From JAHISC01 sp964645815 (lineage in GTDB: Bacteria > Patescibacteriota > Patescibacteriia > UBA9934), in NCBI GenBank assembly GCA_964645815.1, contig CAZYCR010000008.1, forward strand, positions 1 to 29,484: DNA of 29,484 bases, read 5' to 3'. Every line of letters begins with the position of its first letter. Position 1 is the stretch's first letter. The notes beneath the pieces are model-generated. The model was not told the DNA's origin. It saw nothing but the letters and a program-made list of their open reading frames with translations, and ran no database searches. A program made the translations under genes and the position numbers. Positions 8,516-16,306 of the stretch are shown one piece after another.

Positions 8516-10438
8516 ATGATCACCTTTCATCACACTGTCTTTGCCCATCTAAAATCCTGGTGGCAACGGCGAAAAAAATTAGTTCTCTGGAGTAGCCTGG
8601 TGATTTTTATGCTAGCCTTATTGCTCACTGGCTCAATTTTTGCTTACTACAAAATCTATGAGGGTAGAATTTACCCTAATGTCTTAGTGGCTGGAATTAA
8701 CTTTGGTGGTCTAACTCAAGAGGAAGCAACTGAGGTTTTGCAAAGCAAATTTAATAGCCTTTTGGATAAAGGTTTGGAAGTTAGTTTGGCTGGCGAAGAA
8801 AAGCACCTTGATCTGAGAACCACCGGTTCAACCGATCCTGACTTGGTTTTTGACTACATTGATCTTGATGTTCGAAAAACTATTAATGATGCTTACGCTG
8901 TTGGTCGTGATAATGGAAATTTACCTGCCGCACTTTGGGTCTTGGCCTCGCCAAAGAAAATAAATCTCCCAATCACCTTCTTGGAAGACGACATTTTCGA
9001 AGCAATTCATACGGCTTACCAAGATATTGAAAATCCCGGTGAACCAACCGACTATGAAATTTCTATTGGTCGCTCGGAGATTACTGTGGAAGTTGTTGTT
9101 GGAAAATCAGGTGAAGAAATTGAGACTGCTGAAGCTCTTAAAACTTTGAAAAAAGATGCTGACGATCTAACTCTTCAAACTTTGCAGCTCGCCATGAAAG
9201 CGACCGATGACCCAATCACTGAAACAGAGGCTTTGGCTTTAGAAGATGAAATTAAAGCGGCCATCGAAGCTGCTCCTTATTATTTGACCCATCTGACTGA
9301 TGCTCAAATTCCTTATAGCTGGAAAATCACTGACAAAGATATTGCCGAATGGCTGATCCCGGTGAAAAATGATGCTGGACAGATCGAACTTGGTCTCTCG
9401 GGCGAGGATTTAGAATCATTCTTTGGAGATATCAAAGACAGCGTGGATGTTAAACCACAAAACGCCCGCTTCACCATCGAAGAAAACAAGGTTGTTGAAT
9501 TTGCCGGCAGTTTAAACGGAGAAAAGTTAAATGAAGAAGTGACCACACAAAAATTAGTTGATGCTTTGGGAGAAAAAAACCAACGCCTAGCTATCGTCGT
9601 CGATGTTGCTGAGCCGGAAATTACCACCGGTAGTGTGAATGACTTTGGCATTACGGAAATATTGGGTGTTGGAATTTCTGATTTTGCCGGATCACCTGCG
9701 AATCGTATTGCCAACATCAAAAATGGAGCTTCAAAACTCAACGGCTTGCTGGTGCCGCCAGGAGAAACAATCTCCTTAATTGAACAACTCCGCCCTTTCA
9801 CTTATGAAAACGGTTATCTGCCGGAATTGGTTATTAAAGGTGATGAAATCAAGCCGGAAATTGGTGGCGGACTTTGCCAAATTGGAACAACCACCTTCCG
9901 AGCTGTGATGAATTCTGCTCTTGAAGTAACAGAACGACGAAATCATTCTTTGGTGGTCAGTTACTATAATGATTTATCCAACGGTAATCCTGGAACTGAT
10001 GCCACCATTTACGAACCTGCGCCGGATTTTAAGTTCACCAACACTTACGAAAACTACGTTCTCTTCATTACTGAGGTCGATGAAGTTAACCGTCGACTCT
10101 ACTTTACTTTCTGGGGTACCAACGATGGTCGCAAAGGCTCTTACACGCCACCGGTTGTTCTTTCTTGGACCGGTTACGGTGCACCGCAAGAAACTGAAAC
10201 CGATAGTTTGCCAGCTGGGGTACGTCGTTGCCAATCTGCCCACCCGGGAGCCAATACTACCTTTGATTACATTATTGAATATGCCGACGGCACTGAAAAA
10301 GTTGAGACATTTAACTCCACTTATCGCAGCTTGCCGCAAATCTGTTTAGTTGGAAAAGAAACGGCCAGTGAACCAACCGAAGAAACTCCGGCAGAGACTC
10401 CCGCAACCGAGCTCGAAGTCGGCGATGTGGTGGAATAG
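8516..10438 (+). CDS. VanW family protein, membrane-anchored
   Basis: 640 aa. A cytoplasmic basic N-terminus is followed by one transmembrane helix (about residues 22-45), then a long extracellular part with a repeated peptidoglycan-binding-like region (one unit begins YPNVLVAGINFGGLTQEEA, as in the PG_binding_4/YoaR type). The VanW domain includes PPGETISLIEQL, the core EIGGGLCQIGTTTFRA, then ERRNHS and a DATIYEP motif. The C-terminus is a Thr/Pro/Glu-rich tail. VanW proteins are envelope proteins first seen in vancomycin-resistance clusters; their biochemical role is unsettled and resistance should not be inferred. It is the last gene of the 7-TM/Hsp20 operon. Confidence 0.92.
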   Translation: MITFHHTVFAHLKSWWQRRKKLVLWSSLVIFMLALLLTGSIFAYYKIYEGRIYPNVLVAGINFGGLTQEEATEVLQSKFNSLLDKGLEVSLAGEEKHLDLRTTGSTDPDLVFDYIDLDVRKTINDAYAVGRDNGNLPAALWVLASPKKINLPITFLEDDIFEAIHTAYQDIENPGEPTDYEISIGRSEITVEVVVGKSGEEIETAEALKTLKKDADDLTLQTLQLAMKATDDPITETEALALEDEIKAAIEAAPYYLTHLTDAQIPYSWKITDKDIAEWLIPVKNDAGQIELGLSGEDLESFFGDIKDSVDVKPQNARFTIEENKVVEFAGSLNGEKLNEEVTTQKLVDALGEKNQRLAIVVDVAEPEITTGSVNDFGITEILGVGISDFAGSPANRIANIKNGASKLNGLLVPPGETISLIEQLRPFTYENGYLPELVIKGDEIKPEIGGGLCQIGTTTFRAVMNSALEVTERRNHSLVVSYYNDLSNGNPGTDATIYEPAPDFKFTNTYENYVLFITEVDEVNRRLYFTFWGTNDGRKGSYTPPVVLSWTGYGAPQETETDSLPAGVRRCQSAHPGANTTFDYIIEYADGTEKVETFNSTYRSLPQICLVGKETASEPTEETPAETPATELEVGDVVE

Positions 10439-10458
10439 AAAGAAAAAAATTAAAAATT

Positions 10459-10492
10459 AAAAGAACGCCCGCCTTTCGACGGACGCTCTTTT
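10459..10492 (-). terminator. Strong hairpin terminator, better paired on the minus strand
   Basis: The stem arms are 10459-10471 and 10480-10492, with an 8-nt loop. Transcribed leftward the 13 pairs are all canonical or G-U. Transcribed rightward the same two positions become A-C mismatches. A long T-rich tract follows on the minus strand (10458 down to 10442); six T also follow on the plus strand. It therefore mainly ends a minus-strand RNA and may also end the VanW transcript. Confidence 0.8.
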
Positions 10493-10633
10493 TTATGAAA
10501 GTGCGTCGTGCCGCTCCCTTGTTACTGCAGCCAAGAAGATATATCTATGGTAGAGGTCCAGCCGGAGCCGGAGCTTACAACGGATACATCCCCATGCTTG
10601 TCGTGGCTGCAGAAATAAGAGAGCAATCACGAA
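10459..10633 (-). ncRNA. Candidate structured small RNA with its own promoter and terminator
   Basis: Between clpP and the VanW gene a consensus-like minus-strand promoter (TTGACA-17-TAAAGT) predicts a start near 10633, and the strong leftward terminator ends the RNA near 10455, giving about 175 nt. Long-range complementarity gives a rod: 10619-10631 pairs with 10507-10518 (GCUCUC/GGGAGC and CGUG/CACG around a small internal loop). An internal bubble follows, then a perfect 9-bp stem, CTGCAGCCA/TGGCTGCAG (10604-10612 with 10525-10533), enclosing about 70 nt of further hairpins. No protein-like frame is convincing. The layout (rod with internal bubble) recalls 6S RNA, but no diagnostic 6S, SRP or RNase P sequence is visible. 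Function unassigned. Confidence 0.5.
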
Positions 10634-10639
10634 CGAGCC

Positions 10640-10668
10640 ACTTTAGCATGCTCCGACGAATCTGTCAA
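10640..10668 (-). promoter_or_regulatory. Promoter of the candidate small RNA
   Basis: Minus-strand -35 TTGACA (10663-10668), a 17-nt spacer, and -10 TAAAGT (10640-10645) preceded by TGC (extended -10). It lies just downstream of the clpP stop and points away from any start codon, unlike the leaderless gene promoters nearby. Confidence 0.65.
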
Positions 10669-10680
10669 GAGTCACTGCTA

Positions 10681-11289
10681 TTACTCGATTACTTTATCAA
10701 TTAGGCCGTATTTTCTGGCTTCTTCGGCACTCATGAATTTATCACGCTCCGTATCATCGGTAACTTTGGCCAAATCCTTACCAGTATGTTTGGCTAAAAT
10801 CTTATTTAGAGTCTCTTTCATCTGTAAAATCCTCTCAGCATGAATTTTAATGTCTGTTGCCTGGCCTTCAAAACCTCCCAAAACTTGGTGAATCATTACC
10901 TCAGAGTTTGGCAGGGCAAATCGTTTCCCTGGCGCACCGGCCGTTAAGAGAACCGCGCCCATCGAAGCAGCCATACCAACGCAGATAGTAGAAACGTCCG
11001 GTTTAATGTATTGCATGGTGTCGTAAATAGCGAGTCCTGCTGTAACTGAACCACCGGGTGAATTGATATAGAGTTTGATGTCTTTTTCACTGTCTTGGCT
11101 CGCTAAGAAAAGCAGTTGAGCAATAACGTTATTAGCGACATGGTCGTCGATAGCATCCCCTAAAAAGATAATTCTATCCTTCAATAATCGAGAATAGATA
11201 TCATAGGCGCGCTCGCCATAACTTGTTTTCTCGATCACGGTCGGAATCAAAATTTGTGATCGAATTTCGTGATTTTGTTCATCTGACAT
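10681..11289 (-). CDS. clpP: ATP-dependent Clp protease proteolytic subunit
   Basis: 202 aa from the chosen ATG, the usual ClpP length. Catalytic serine in GMAASMGA, histidine in MIHQ and aspartate in DTERD; the oxyanion strand region INSPGGSV is intact. ClpP forms the double-heptamer chamber that degrades proteins delivered by ClpX/ClpC. The longer frame upstream (to 11352) is rejected because TATATA at 11297-11302 lies 7 nt before the ATG at 11289. No clp ATPase gene is adjacent. Confidence 0.97.
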   Translation of the reverse strand: MSDEQNHEIRSQILIPTVIEKTSYGERAYDIYSRLLKDRIIFLGDAIDDHVANNVIAQLLFLASQDSEKDIKLYINSPGGSVTAGLAIYDTMQYIKPDVSTICVGMAASMGAVLLTAGAPGKRFALPNSEVMIHQVLGGFEGQATDIKIHAERILQMKETLNKILAKHTGKDLAKVTDDTERDKFMSAEEARKYGLIDKVIE

Positions 11290-11356
11290 AAATGGATATA
11301 TAGATATCGTTTGGAAGCTTTTTAAATTCGATGAGATTTCGGTGCAAAACAAGCGA

Positions 11357-11383
11357 CCTGCCTACCGGCAGGCAGGCGAAGCG
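11357..11383. repeat. GC-rich palindromic repeat, copy 1
   Basis: A near-perfect palindrome (CCTGCC-TACC-GGCAGG core) followed by CAGGCGAAGCG. The same 27-nt unit recurs at 26447-26473 with one difference. It lies between clpP and the DHH gene. It resembles dispersed intergenic palindromes of Patescibacteria genomes; that is from memory, not a search. Confidence 0.7.
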
Positions 11384-11496
11384 AAACGTACTTGGAATGT
11401 ACGTGGACCTAGGAGCGACGTTTTAAGCCGAAAGATCGCGAATTTTAAAGGCTTCTTCTAGCAGTCTAACATAGTGAGTGCTAATGGGTCAACCAG

Positions 11497-12477
11497 CTAA
11501 ACCACATCTCCATTTCTCTTCACAATCTTCCACTCTCCCTCTCTTTCTTCTAAGTAAGCATCAAGAACCTTAAAACCGGCCGCTCGAATGTGGCCGCCGC
11601 CACCAAAAGCTTCTGCTTGTGCTGCCACATCACGAGTCAACGAACGAAAACTGCCCTTTACTGCTCCATCTTCAACTTCGCGCAAGACCAGAACAACGTC
11701 TGTTCCTTCAACCATAGCGTTCAAAAAATTTGAAAGGGCTTTGGTTTCCATTTCATCAACGCCCAAATCAAACACATCTTGCATGGTGATAGCGGTCGTT
11801 AGAGCATCAAAACGGCTGTTATGATGTAAACGCTCAAAGGCCAAACCCCAAAGCCGCAAAGTAGCCACACTTTTATTCATCATCGTCTCCCTAATAATCT
11901 CTGAGATCTTGGCACCATAACTGATCAGCTCATGTGCCGCGCTAAGACACGCGGCTGTAGTATTGTTTGTTAAAAATCCTTCTGTGTCAGTCATGATGCC
12001 GGTTAAAATTGCCTGAGCTGCCTCTTTGCTCACTGGTAAATTCTGATTTTTAATAAAACGCCAAACAACATCGGCGGTGGCTGCAGCTTCGGCTTCAATA
12101 AAATTGATCGTGCCATAGCGAGGATTAGTCGCGTGATGATCAAAAACAATCAATGGAATTCTTGGTGCCAATTTTGGTAGATGCTCTTTAAAATACTCGC
12201 CGTCGGAACAATCAAAGACAATGACTAAATCAATGGAACTAGCTTCGAAAATACCTGGATCACGCTGGATCACTTCTGTTCCCGGAATAAACTTTAGACT
12301 GGCCGGCAACTCTCCCGGTGAAAAAACTTCCACATACTTTCCCATCTCTTTTAGAACATGGTACATGCCCAAAGTTGAGCCGATTGTATCGCCATCGATC
12401 CGCTCGTCGGTCAACAATAAAATATGTTCGGCTTTACCAATCAAATCCATTGCTTGTTTTTCCAAAAGTTTGGACAT
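11497..12477 (-). CDS. nrnA: DHH/DHHA1 phosphoesterase, NrnA-like nanoRNase / pAp phosphatase
   Basis: 326 aa. An N-terminal DHH domain carries the metal-binding motifs in order: DERIDGDTIGS (the family usually has H in place of the first D), VFDCSD, FDHHATN and MTDTEGF. The C-terminal DHHA1 domain ends with GGGGHIRAAGF, the substrate-binding loop. NrnA enzymes degrade 2-5 nt RNAs from the 5' end and dephosphorylate 3'-phosphoadenosine 5'-phosphate; a cyclic-dinucleotide-linked role is possible in related proteins. Promoter TTGACC-17-TAGTCT ends 9 nt before the ATG. Transcribed divergently from pyrD with overlapping promoters. Confidence 0.9.
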   Translation of the reverse strand: MSKLLEKQAMDLIGKAEHILLLTDERIDGDTIGSTLGMYHVLKEMGKYVEVFSPGELPASLKFIPGTEVIQRDPGIFEASSIDLVIVFDCSDGEYFKEHLPKLAPRIPLIVFDHHATNPRYGTINFIEAEAAATADVVWRFIKNQNLPVSKEAAQAILTGIMTDTEGFLTNNTTAACLSAAHELISYGAKISEIIRETMMNKSVATLRLWGLAFERLHHNSRFDALTTAITMQDVFDLGVDEMETKALSNFLNAMVEGTDVVLVLREVEDGAVKGSFRSLTRDVAAQAEAFGGGGHIRAAGFKVLDAYLEEREGEWKIVKRNGDVV

Positions 12478-12486
12478 AAGTGAATT

Positions 12487-12515
12487 AGACTACTCGGGAT
12501 TGAAAAAAAGGTCAA
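12487..12515 (-). promoter_or_regulatory. Promoter of the DHH gene
   Basis: -35 TTGACC (12510-12515), 17-nt spacer, -10 TAGTCT (12487-12492), then 9 nt to the ATG at 12477. Its spacer and -35 overlap the pyrD promoter on the other strand. Confidence 0.7.
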
Positions 12516-12528
12516 GATAAGCTAGACT
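12500..12528 (+). promoter_or_regulatory. Promoter of pyrD
   Basis: -35 TTGAAA (12500-12505), 17-nt spacer, -10 TAGACT (12523-12528), then 8 nt to the ATG at 12537. It interlocks with the divergent DHH-gene promoter, so polymerase cannot occupy both at once. Confidence 0.7.
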
Positions 12529-12536
12529 AAGCACGT

Positions 12537-13646
12537 ATGATTTTAACTGGACTGCAAAAAACTCTCTATAAACGGCTATTAAAACCGATTCTTTTTCTTT
12601 TTGATCCGGAAGTTATTCATGATCTCTTTTTAAAAATTGGCAAACTCTTGGGAGCTTTTGCACTAACTCGCTGGAAAACAAAATTACTCTACAACTATTC
12701 TAACCCAGCACTGCAAGAAGAAATCCTTGGACTAAGTTTTAAAAATCCGATTGGCCTGGCAGCTGGCTTTGATAAAAACGCCGAGCTCACTAAAATTCTC
12801 CCGGCTGTTGGTTTTGGTTTTCAAGAAGTTGGCTCAATTACCGGCCGCTCTTGCCCAGGTAACCCCAAGCCACGACTTTGGCGTCTACCAAAATCAAGAG
12901 GTTTAATTGTTTACTACGGTCTCAAAAACGACGGCTGCAAAGCAATTGCCAAAAGACTAGCCGGTAAACACTTCGATTATCCTCTTGGTACCAGTATTGC
13001 CAAAACCAATGACGCCCGCACAGTAACCGAAGAGCAAGGTGTTAAAGATTATGCTCATGCTTTCGAGGCTCTAAAAGATATCGGCGACTTTTTTGTAGTC
13101 AATATTAGTTGTCCTAATGCTTTTGGCGGCGAACCTTTTGCTGAACCGCATCGTTTGGAGCTCCTCTTGGATCGACTCGATCAAATTCCGACAAAAAAAC
13201 CAGTCCTCTTAAAATTTGCCGTTGATCTATCGATTGACGAAGTTGATGCTTTAATTGAGGTAGCCAAAAAACATCGAGTACATGGGTTTGTTGTCGCCAA
13301 CCTCACCAAAAACTATGCAAACAACGCTATCCAACAAAATGAAATTCCACAAAAGGCAAAAGGCGGAATTAGCGGACAACCGATTCGTCAAATCAGCAAC
13401 GAACTGATCGCACACATTTACCAAACTGTCGGCGAACGCTTTGTGATCATTGGTGTTGGCGGCGTCTTTTCTGCTGCTGAGGCTTACGAAAAAATAAAAA
13501 ATGGAGCCAGTCTGGTTGAACTCATCACTGGCATGATTTATGAAGGCCCACAACTCATTGGTGAAATCAATCGCGATCTAGTGAAACTCCTCAAAAAAGA
13601 CGGTTACAAAAATATCAGCGAAGCAATTGGAGCAAATTTTCGCTAA
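12537..13646 (+). CDS. pyrD: Dihydroorotate dehydrogenase, class 2-like
   Basis: 369 aa. An N-terminal helical region (about residues 8-45: LYKRLLKPILFLFDPEVIHD) typical of the membrane-associated, quinone-using class 2 enzyme is followed by the FMN barrel: GLAAGFDKNAE, GSITGRSCPGNPKPRLWRLP, then KGGISGQPI and the FMN phosphate loop IIGVGGVFSAAEAYE. It oxidises dihydroorotate to orotate in pyrimidine synthesis. Odd point: the catalytic-base motif reads NISCPNAFGG with Cys at residue 192, as in class 1 enzymes, where class 2 has Ser (NISSPNT). No other pyr genes are in the window. Confidence 0.93.
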   Translation: MILTGLQKTLYKRLLKPILFLFDPEVIHDLFLKIGKLLGAFALTRWKTKLLYNYSNPALQEEILGLSFKNPIGLAAGFDKNAELTKILPAVGFGFQEVGSITGRSCPGNPKPRLWRLPKSRGLIVYYGLKNDGCKAIAKRLAGKHFDYPLGTSIAKTNDARTVTEEQGVKDYAHAFEALKDIGDFFVVNISCPNAFGGEPFAEPHRLELLLDRLDQIPTKKPVLLKFAVDLSIDEVDALIEVAKKHRVHGFVVANLTKNYANNAIQQNEIPQKAKGGISGQPIRQISNELIAHIYQTVGERFVIIGVGGVFSAAEAYEKIKNGASLVELITGMIYEGPQLIGEINRDLVKLLKKDGYKNISEAIGANFR

Positions 13647-14031
13647 GTTGTCATTGCGTGCCCTTCAATCGGAAAGAAAGGATCTTCGATGATTCACTCC
13701 TGGAGGCACTTCGTCCTCCAGACCTCCAGACTCCATTTCTTTGGGCTCAAAGAAATGGAGGAAAGAAAGAGCTTTTTTCCTGGCTCGGCGGCCTTAACTC
13801 TTTTTGAGTAACGGCCGATCGCAAATCATAGATTGCGGGCTCCTTCCCACCCTTGTCCCGTAAAACGGGACTTCGGGTGGGTCCCAGTCGCCAACAATGA
13901 TTTGCTCTCCTCGCTTTGGTCAAAAAAAGAATGTCGCAATCCTGAGCTTGACGAAGGATCTCTTGAAGATTTTTCACTTTTGTTCAAAATTATATTTTAC
14001 TTCGTCACTCCATCACTTTCGTTACCAAATC
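13647..14031. other. Non-coding, hairpin-rich intergenic region
   Basis: About 385 nt between pyrD and smc with no convincing gene. It contains several strong inverted repeats: CTCCATTTCTTT / AAAGAAATGGAG (12 bp, 13731-13760), a nested hairpin CCCACCC-tt-GTCCCGT / ACGGGAC-ttc-GGGTGGG (about 13847-13882), and a CGCAA/TTGCG hairpin near 13820-13837. A cctgagcttgacgaagga box lies near 13940-13957. The start holds one copy of a 29-nt repeat also found at 22517. These look like dispersed repeat elements, possibly also serving as terminators. Confidence 0.6.
13703..13731 (+). repeat. 29-nt dispersed repeat, copy 1
   Basis: Contains GAGGCACTTCGTCCTCCAG followed by ACCTCCAGAC. The inverted copy at 22517-22545 is 28/29 identical. 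The unit has internal self-complementarity (GGAGG/CCTCC). Confidence 0.7.
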
Positions 14032-14040
14032 TGCTATAAT
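14032..14040 (+). promoter_or_regulatory. Extended -10 promoter of the SMC-like gene
   Basis: TGCTATAAT: a perfect TATAAT preceded by TGC, ending 9 nt before the ATG at 14050. No good -35 is visible, as expected for extended -10 promoters. Confidence 0.7.
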
Positions 14041-14049
14041 ACCCATGCT

Positions 14050-16305
14050 ATGCATCTTACTCGACTCGAAACTCAAGGCTTTAAAACATTTGCCAAAAAA
14101 ACCATTGTCGACTTTTCTGGACCAAAAAAAGATCTTCATGCTCTCACCGTTGTTGTCGGTCCAAACGGCTCTGGTAAATCCAACCTCGCCGACGCCATTC
14201 GCTGGTGCTTGGGCGAACAATCAATGAAACAACTCCGCGGTAAAAAAACCGAGGATATTATTTTTTCTGGAGCTAAAGGAAAAACTCGTTCAGGTTTTGC
14301 CGAGGTGACGCTGGTCTTTGATAATTCCGACAAAAGCATGAAAGTCGATTACAGTGAAGTCAACATCACCCGACGACTTTATCGCGATGGTGAGTCTGAA
14401 TATCTACTAAACGGCAAACAAGCTCGTTTGGCTGACATTCAATTATTACTCGCCGAGGCCGGCATTGGTCAAAGAAGCTACACAGTCATCGGCCAAGGTA
14501 TGATCGACCATGTTCTCACTGCTTCTCCGGAAGAGAGAAAAGTGTTTTTTGATGACGCTACCGGTGTTCGAGGTTTTCAAATCAAACGGCATCAAGCAAT
14601 GCTAAAACTGAGAAAATCAACAGAAAATCTGATCGAAGTTGAAATGCTTTTATCAGAAATTGAACCGCGACTTAGACTCCTTAAACGCCAGGTAAAACGT
14701 TTGGAAAAACGGGAGGCGATCGAGGCAGAGTTACATGAATTGCAAACCAGATATTTTGGCACACTTTGGTGGAATTGGCAGGAAGATTTGAAGCTTGTTG
14801 ATTCTCGTTTCTCCCAGATCGATGAAAAAATTCAGGCCAAAAAAAATGAGTTAAAAACCGGTGACGAAGAACTCTTGGCTATTGAAAAAGACGTTACTGC
14901 CGGTGCTCAAGACGGCGGAGCCATGAAAGCGATGCAAAAAAACTATCGCGAGGCTCAGAATAACCTTCGCCAAGCTGAGCAAGCGGACTTTGCTGCCGAA
15001 CGTGAGTTGGAGATGGCAAAAATTAGAGCTCAATCGAGCTGGGCGCCTTTGTCACTTTCGGAAATCATTAAGGAATTGGACGACATCATCAGACTCGATG
15101 AGTCGGTTGGGCTTTTAAAGATCGTCAAAATGGTTCAAAGGTTGCGAGAAAGGCTCACCAAACCAAACCCAGACGATTATCAACCGGATGCCAAGCTTCT
15201 TAAAGCTAAAAAAGAAGCCAAAGCTAAAGTCGAGGAAGCTTTTCAAAAATTAGCTCAAACTGAAAAAGAACTCGATGACCTCAACAAAGAAAGCAAAAAA
15301 CCAGACACGAGGATTTTTGAGTTCCAACGCAAATTACGTCAACTGCAAACTGAATTGCACACGCTGGAGCAAGAACAAAATGTCGTTAATATTGAAAAGG
15401 CTAGACTTGAAACTCGTCTGGAAGGCTTGGAGCAAGAAATGACGGAAGAGTTGGGAGAGAGGTCACAGCAAATCAAACAAAACAAACCAAAGGAGCGCGA
15501 GCGTAATTCCGATGACAGTCGCTCACAAATGCTTCGTCTTAAGCATCAACTGGAACTCATTGGTGGTATTGATGAAGAAACAATCGCTGAATACAAAGAA
15601 ACCGAGGAACGTTTTGATTTCTTGAGCGGTCAAACTACAGATTTGAAAGCTGCCATTGGCTCCACGGAAAAAATCATCGATGAACTCGATGAAAGAATTC
15701 AAACTCAATCAGAAAAGGCTTTTAAAACAATCAACGAGGAGTTCAAAAAGTACTTCAAAGTTCTTTTTGGCGGTGGAGATTGTTCTTTAATCAAGCTGCG
15801 CGAAAGCGAAATGCCGACCGATGAAGAAAGCCGAGTTGCTCTCGACCGCGCCATGGAAGAAATGGCTGAAGAAAGAATCGAAAAGCAAGAAACCGAAGCC
15901 GAAGCAGCCTTAAAGCGCTTTAAAAAGCGTCGTGATACTGTGGCTGGTATTGATATTCAAGCCACACCGCCGGGTAAAAAACTAAAAGCTCTGAATTTAC
16001 TCTCAGGTGGTGAGCGAGCGCTAACTTCGATTGCCCTTTTATCTGCCATCATGGCCACTAATCCGTCACCATTCGTTGTTCTCGATGAGGTCGACGCAGC
16101 GCTCGATGAAGCGAACACAGTTCGCTTTGCCAATATTTTGAATGAACTCCGCAAACTGACTCAATTTATTGTGATCACTCACAATCGAGCAACCATGGAA
16201 CGTGCCGATCTGTTGTACGGCGTGACCATGGGCGACGATGGTGTCTCAAATCTACTATCAGTTAGCCTGACCGATATTGAGGAAACCGGTACAGCCAGAC
16301 GTTAA
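14050..16305 (+). CDS. smc: Short SMC-like chromosome segregation ATPase, apparently hinge-less
   Basis: 751 aa from the ATG chosen by the promoter. The N-terminal head has Walker A GPNGSGKS (residues 37-44) and the SMC-specific stretch GIGQRSYTVIGQGMID, then TASPEERKVFFDDATGV. The C-terminal head has RFDFLSGQTTDLKAAI, LFGGGD, signature LLSGGERALTSIAL and Walker B FVVLDEVDAALDEA, so both half-ATPases are complete. Bacterial SMC is usually about 1150-1200 aa with a globular hinge of about 150-200 aa between two long coils. Here the two coils (about 175-325 and 380-575) are joined by only about 50 residues (about 330-378, SLSEIIKELDDIIRLDESVG). No hinge-like glycine-rich fold is recognisable. 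A Rad50-type zinc hook (CxxC) is also absent. Followed 1 nt later by a transglycosylase-like gene. Confidence 0.9.
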   Translation: MHLTRLETQGFKTFAKKTIVDFSGPKKDLHALTVVVGPNGSGKSNLADAIRWCLGEQSMKQLRGKKTEDIIFSGAKGKTRSGFAEVTLVFDNSDKSMKVDYSEVNITRRLYRDGESEYLLNGKQARLADIQLLLAEAGIGQRSYTVIGQGMIDHVLTASPEERKVFFDDATGVRGFQIKRHQAMLKLRKSTENLIEVEMLLSEIEPRLRLLKRQVKRLEKREAIEAELHELQTRYFGTLWWNWQEDLKLVDSRFSQIDEKIQAKKNELKTGDEELLAIEKDVTAGAQDGGAMKAMQKNYREAQNNLRQAEQADFAAERELEMAKIRAQSSWAPLSLSEIIKELDDIIRLDESVGLLKIVKMVQRLRERLTKPNPDDYQPDAKLLKAKKEAKAKVEEAFQKLAQTEKELDDLNKESKKPDTRIFEFQRKLRQLQTELHTLEQEQNVVNIEKARLETRLEGLEQEMTEELGERSQQIKQNKPKERERNSDDSRSQMLRLKHQLELIGGIDEETIAEYKETEERFDFLSGQTTDLKAAIGSTEKIIDELDERIQTQSEKAFKTINEEFKKYFKVLFGGGDCSLIKLRESEMPTDEESRVALDRAMEEMAEERIEKQETEAEAALKRFKKRRDTVAGIDIQATPPGKKLKALNLLSGGERALTSIALLSAIMATNPSPFVVLDEVDAALDEANTVRFANILNELRKLTQFIVITHNRATMERADLLYGVTMGDDGVSNLLSVSLTDIEETGTARR

Positions 16306-16306
16306 T

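Noticed and set aside
10495..10704. 69-codon plus-strand frame after the VanW gene
   Set aside because: It starts at the base of a terminator hairpin, overlaps the clpP end, and lies opposite the candidate RNA whose stems explain the sequence better.
13747..13977. Minus-strand frame between pyrD and smc
   Set aside because: It is made of hairpin repeats with no protein-like motifs and no start signals.
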